A stretch of DNA of 64,000 nucleotides from Citrus sinensis. Its lineage: Eukaryota; Streptophyta; Magnoliopsida; Sapindales; Rutaceae. The notes below the pieces were generated by a model that saw nothing but the letters and a program-made list of their open reading frames with translations, had not been told where the DNA came from and ran no database searches. This document shows, piece by piece, positions 60,871 to 64,000 of this stretch. Each line of letters opens with the position of its first letter. Positions within the stretch are counted from its first letter, which is position 1. The position numbers and the translations under genes were made by a program. The stretch is from the NCBI RefSeq assembly GCF_022201045.2, contig NC_068562.1:7980001-8044000 (forward strand). Direction: 5' to 3'.

Positions 60871-62922
60871 TCAAAAAGATGGTGGGTCAGTGAGCCGAGC
60901 AGCATCGGTTGGCTGGACCTCCTCGGGTGCGGGAGGGGTATCACCAGTTGCGTCCGGGGGGGTGCTCGCCTCGCCAACATCAGCAGGGACTGCACGAGGA
61001 GGAGAGTTACCCTCCTCAATCACGATCGGCTCTAACCCCTCGGCATCTTCCTTGGCCGCCTCCTCGTCCATATGTTGAGCAACACCAGCTGCAAGGTCAT
61101 CCATCTTCAGATCAGGGTGTTGCTTCCCGAGGACGGCCATGATACAACGATACGAATGCCGAAGTCCCTGGTCGTACTGGTTGTCGGCCTCCCTCTCCAA
61201 GTTCTCTACATGAGCTCGGTGGGAATCGCGGAGAGATTCGAGCTGAGCCTCATACATAGCCCTCTGCCCTTGGAGGTCCTCCTTAACCTTGGTCAGCTCC
61301 TCCTCGAGTGTAATGGCTTTTGCTTGAGCAAGGGACTCTTGCTCTATCAGCTTGAGGTTCTCAACGTTTAGCTCCCCCGCCTTTTTCTCGGCTACGTCAG
61401 CTCTGGTCGTCGCCGATTGAATGTCCTCCTTCATCTTCCTGTCGTAACGGCCAACCTTGGCCTTATAGTAGGTGGCCATGCAGCTGAGATGGAAAGCACT
61501 GTACTGCATGGCTCCCACCAGCTCGCCCAGGGTACAACCGTCAAAGCCCTCCAGGTCCTTCTTGCTCACGAGTTTAGACAACTCATTGAGATAGGGAACC
61601 AAGTGTTCTGGTCGGCTGTCGGGTAAGCGGGACCGAGGCACAACAGGTGGAGAAGAGGAAGCAGGATCAGTGGCCGCTCTACTGGATTCCCCGACTCTAG
61701 CAGAGGCAAGAGGGAGAGCCTGCAAGGGAGGAACCTGCTGCACGATGTTCTTTCGCTTCGCAGCGGGAGCATCTTTGTCCTGGTCCCTATCGGTTGTTGG
61801 AGGCCGAGAGCGTTTCCTGGTCAGAGCTCCAATCACTGCGTCCTCCATCTTATGGCCAGGAAGTATCAACCGAGACTCGAGGAAGTTGTATGTAGATAGC
61901 AGTTCTCGGCTCGAGCAGGAATTGGCCAATACAGCCTCGACCCGTTTAAGCAGACCAGGTCGGAGCGGGAAGTGAACACCCCAGGAAACTACAGCACAAA
62001 CAGACACTTGGTTAGAGACAAACCAATACAGCAGGAACAATTATGGATACAAGACATCTAAAGCGAGCAGGCAACCTGGGACCGTGAAACGGGGTGGGAC
62101 GCGACAATCCTTCCCGTCTATTTGTGCAACTTGACCCCAGGGACCCCCAGCAAAAAAGAATTTCCTCTTCCAAGTCCCACCACCACCAGTTGGAAGATCA
62201 GTTATGGGTTTCCTGCTCTTGGTACCAGATTGGAAGTAGTACCAGCCGGCATCTTTAGGGCTGCTCTTCAGCTGGTACAGATGCTTCACCTCATCAACCG
62301 TGGGCTCGCTTTGGCAACATCTGTCCCACAATATGAACAGACCAGAGAGCACTCTCCACCCGTTGGGGTTCAGCTGACCAGGAGCCAGATTTAGCCCGTT
62401 AAGTATCCGGGCAAAGTAAGGCTGCAAAGGACACCTCAGCCCATACTTAAAGCTCTCCAGATACAGGGTAACGTATCCCCTGGGAGGCCGGCTAGGTGTA
62501 TCCTTTTTTCCTGGGATCCTAAGAGGTATCTCACCAGGAATACTATACCTAAGTCGGAGGTCATTGAGCTCGTCAAACGTGGTCGTACACGACATGTAGT
62601 CAATGGCATAATCACGCGACAAGGCTCTACCCCCTACTGTACCCCGTTCTTCTGGTCGTGATGCTCCTGATGGGGACGCCTCACTAGAATCATCCCCTTG
62701 ACCCTCACTCAAAGTGTTCTCCGATCCAGAAGACCCTTCTTCATCGCTACTGTCGCTCGAGGAGGTTGTTTGGGGAGACATCCTCCTAGCGCTAGTACCA
62801 ACACTAGACCTAATGGGCTCTAAGGGGATCCCGGGATCAAAAGCAAAATCAGCGGGCAGACTAGGCAAAAAACCTAGTTCGTCGTCACCAACCTCAACGA
62901 CCTTCTCCTTACCCTTCGACAT
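60871..62922 (-). CDS. Antisense two-exon ORF of the Tat element (putative gypsy-type transposon domain)
   Basis: Two adjacent minus-strand ORFs join through a likely 87-bp intron: exon 1 62922-62076 (ends CCCAG before GTTGCC) and exon 2 61988-60871 (after CTGTAG). Phases match (1 then 2), giving 654 residues. Exon 1 holds an acidic Ser-rich stretch (residues 50-90) and then YGLRCPLQPYFARILNGLNL with LAPGQLNPNGWRVLSGLFIL, the hallmark of the family Pfam calls putative gypsy-type transposon (PF04195, from memory). Exon 2 has a basic KRSRPP/AKRKN patch, a long heptad coiled coil (ADVAEKKAGELN to NLEREADNQ) and an acidic Pro-rich tail. The role of these antisense proteins is unknown. Without the splice, exon 1 would end after LALDVLYP. 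Confidence 0.8.
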
Positions 62923-63396
62923 ATCCTAAGTTCTAACCAAAACACCACCGCCAACTACAACCTCAAGCAAAGCAGAGAGAAAGGAGATTACCTACAACTA
63001 ACCGATACCAAAAAAAAAAAAAAAAAAAAAAAATAGAAAAAATACCTGAAGCAGGGACTCGGTCAGAGAGAGACAGGGATGACAGCTTTGGCGCCGAGGT
63101 TCATTCGCCGGAGAGACAAGAATGGAGAAAATGACGAGTTCGTGTTTGAAGATTTTGGGTTTCCTTACTGAGAAGCAAACTCTTGGGCTGCCAGCATTTA
63201 ATGACGCATATTCCGAGAATCCCGTAACCGTCGGTTTGAAATTCAAATGGAGGGGGGGATTTCTGCCACGTCACCTCGTCCGCAATTAAATGCGACATGA
63301 CTCCTGGCAGCCTTTTCCAAACCCACGCGAGCGAGTACTATCGAGTTTCTACTGCTGGTCCACTACATTACCCAACACCAGAAACTGGGGGACCGG
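62923..63396. other. 3' region of the retrotransposon before the 3' LTR
   Basis: It should hold the promoter and leader of the antisense gene. An A run of about 25 stands at 63009-63033. The purine-rich GAAACTGGGGGACCGG (63381-63396) directly precedes the LTR and is the likely polypurine tract, although imperfect. I see no other ORF of note. Confidence 0.6.
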
Positions 63397-64000
63397 TGTT
63401 TAGGAGGGATACTGTTTGGGACAAATGCGTCGAAGGGACCAGGAATGACGAGCAGACATCTGATGGCGGAGTTCTGCGCACCGGTGTTTTCCGTTAAAGC
63501 CTGGCGCGTGGAAGAACAGGAGCAGAAACATCCTGCCCGTCCACGATGTTGTCGTCCGCGAGGCCAATTCCTATAAAAGGCATGAGGCCATTCCGGCTAG
63601 AGACCAAGAGGCGAGGAGACCCGGTCGACGGCAGTTGGCAAGACGCGCTCTCCAGCACGAGAACCTAGGCACAACAGCCACGCTTTCCCCAGAACCGCGA
63701 CGTAACACGCAAGATCTCACGGAGCCATGACAGCCACACTTTCCCCAGAACCGTGGCGTAACACGCAAGGTCTCACAGAGCCGTGGCAGCCACGCTTTCC
63801 CCTGAACCGTGGCGTAACACGCTAGATCCCATGTTTTGCCCATAACGCAGCAGTTGGAGTCCCATACCGTCTCGAAAAGAGCGGAAGACTGAGATTCAAA
63901 GGAAGCCTATAAAAAGGTAGCCAACGAAGGTAAAAGGGTTAGCATTTTTAAGATAAAAGGGAAAACCACAAAAAAGCCATAAGACCTGTGGCAAGCGTTC
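63397..64000 (+). repeat. 3' LTR, truncated by the window edge
   Basis: It starts TGTTTAGGAGGG. The visible 604 bp align without indels to 52793-53396; the only difference I found is A at 63606 for G at 53002. About 190 bp should continue past the window. Confidence 0.95.

Larger units (their letters stand above)
52793..64000 (+). mobile_element. Ty3/gypsy LTR retrotransposon, Tat lineage, nearly complete
   Basis: The order is 5' LTR (52793-53587), primer-binding site, gag-pol ORF (53666-59311), a 121-bp tandem array (59469-60750), an antisense two-exon ORF (62922-60871) and the 3' LTR (63397 to the window end). The order protease, RT, RNase H, a second RNase H, integrase, with a long 3' region containing repeats and an antisense ORF, is diagnostic of the plant Tat group. 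The LTRs start TG, and the 5' copy ends CA. The first 604 bp of the two LTRs differ only at 53002 (G) versus 63606 (A). The 3' flank and its target duplication lie outside the window. Confidence 0.95.

Overview
The window looks like nuclear DNA of a woody eudicot. The genes carry many short AT-rich introns, the spacers are AT-rich, there are plant-only families (SAUR, class III small heat-shock protein, GDSL lipase), and plant transposons are frequent. A rosid/malvid such as Citrus is my guess from overall appearance; nothing in the window proves the species.

Left half, 1-36 kb, is a gene island. In order it holds a complex I assembly factor gene (CIA30, minus, 7 coding exons), two SAUR genes facing each other, a class III small HSP with a clear heat-shock promoter and a SINE in its 5'-UTR intron, SWA2/NOC1 (minus, 16 exons, one GC-AG intron), the 40S protein RPSA/uS2 (plus, 5 exons) and a SAC-domain phosphoinositide phosphatase (minus, 14 exons). 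I placed every exon of these genes by splice sites and frame, and all six reading frames close without a break. SWA2 (60S assembly) and RPSA (40S component) are divergent neighbours, and both promoters carry telo-box and site II motifs. From memory, the same neighbours are split between two Arabidopsis chromosome 1 regions (around At1g17340-At1g17350 and At1g72370-At1g72440), so this locus may keep an older gene order.

Middle, 36-52.7 kb, is gene-poor. It has a small hAT-like element, a G-box-rich island with no gene attached, and a dead GDSL lipase gene (minus, 44.7-51.4 kb). A 1.02-kb hAT-like element carrying a captured exostosin/GT47 fragment lies in its first intron. A 4.09-kb Mutator-like element with an exact 9-bp target duplication splits its third exon. 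At least two in-frame stops are also present. The Mutator-like element contains an 86-bp tandem array and many copies of a short palindrome related to ACACGACTGCAGTCGTGT.

Right end, 52.8-64 kb, is one nearly complete Ty3/gypsy retrotransposon of the Tat lineage. It has a 795-bp 5' LTR, a PBS, an intact 1881-residue gag-pol with two RNase H domains, and about ten copies of a 121-bp tandem repeat. An antisense two-exon ORF (654 residues predicted) follows, then the 3' LTR, cut by the window edge. The LTRs differ at one site in 604 bp, so the insertion is recent. This element, with its antisense spliced gene and nascent satellite array, is the best candidate for an under-described system here.
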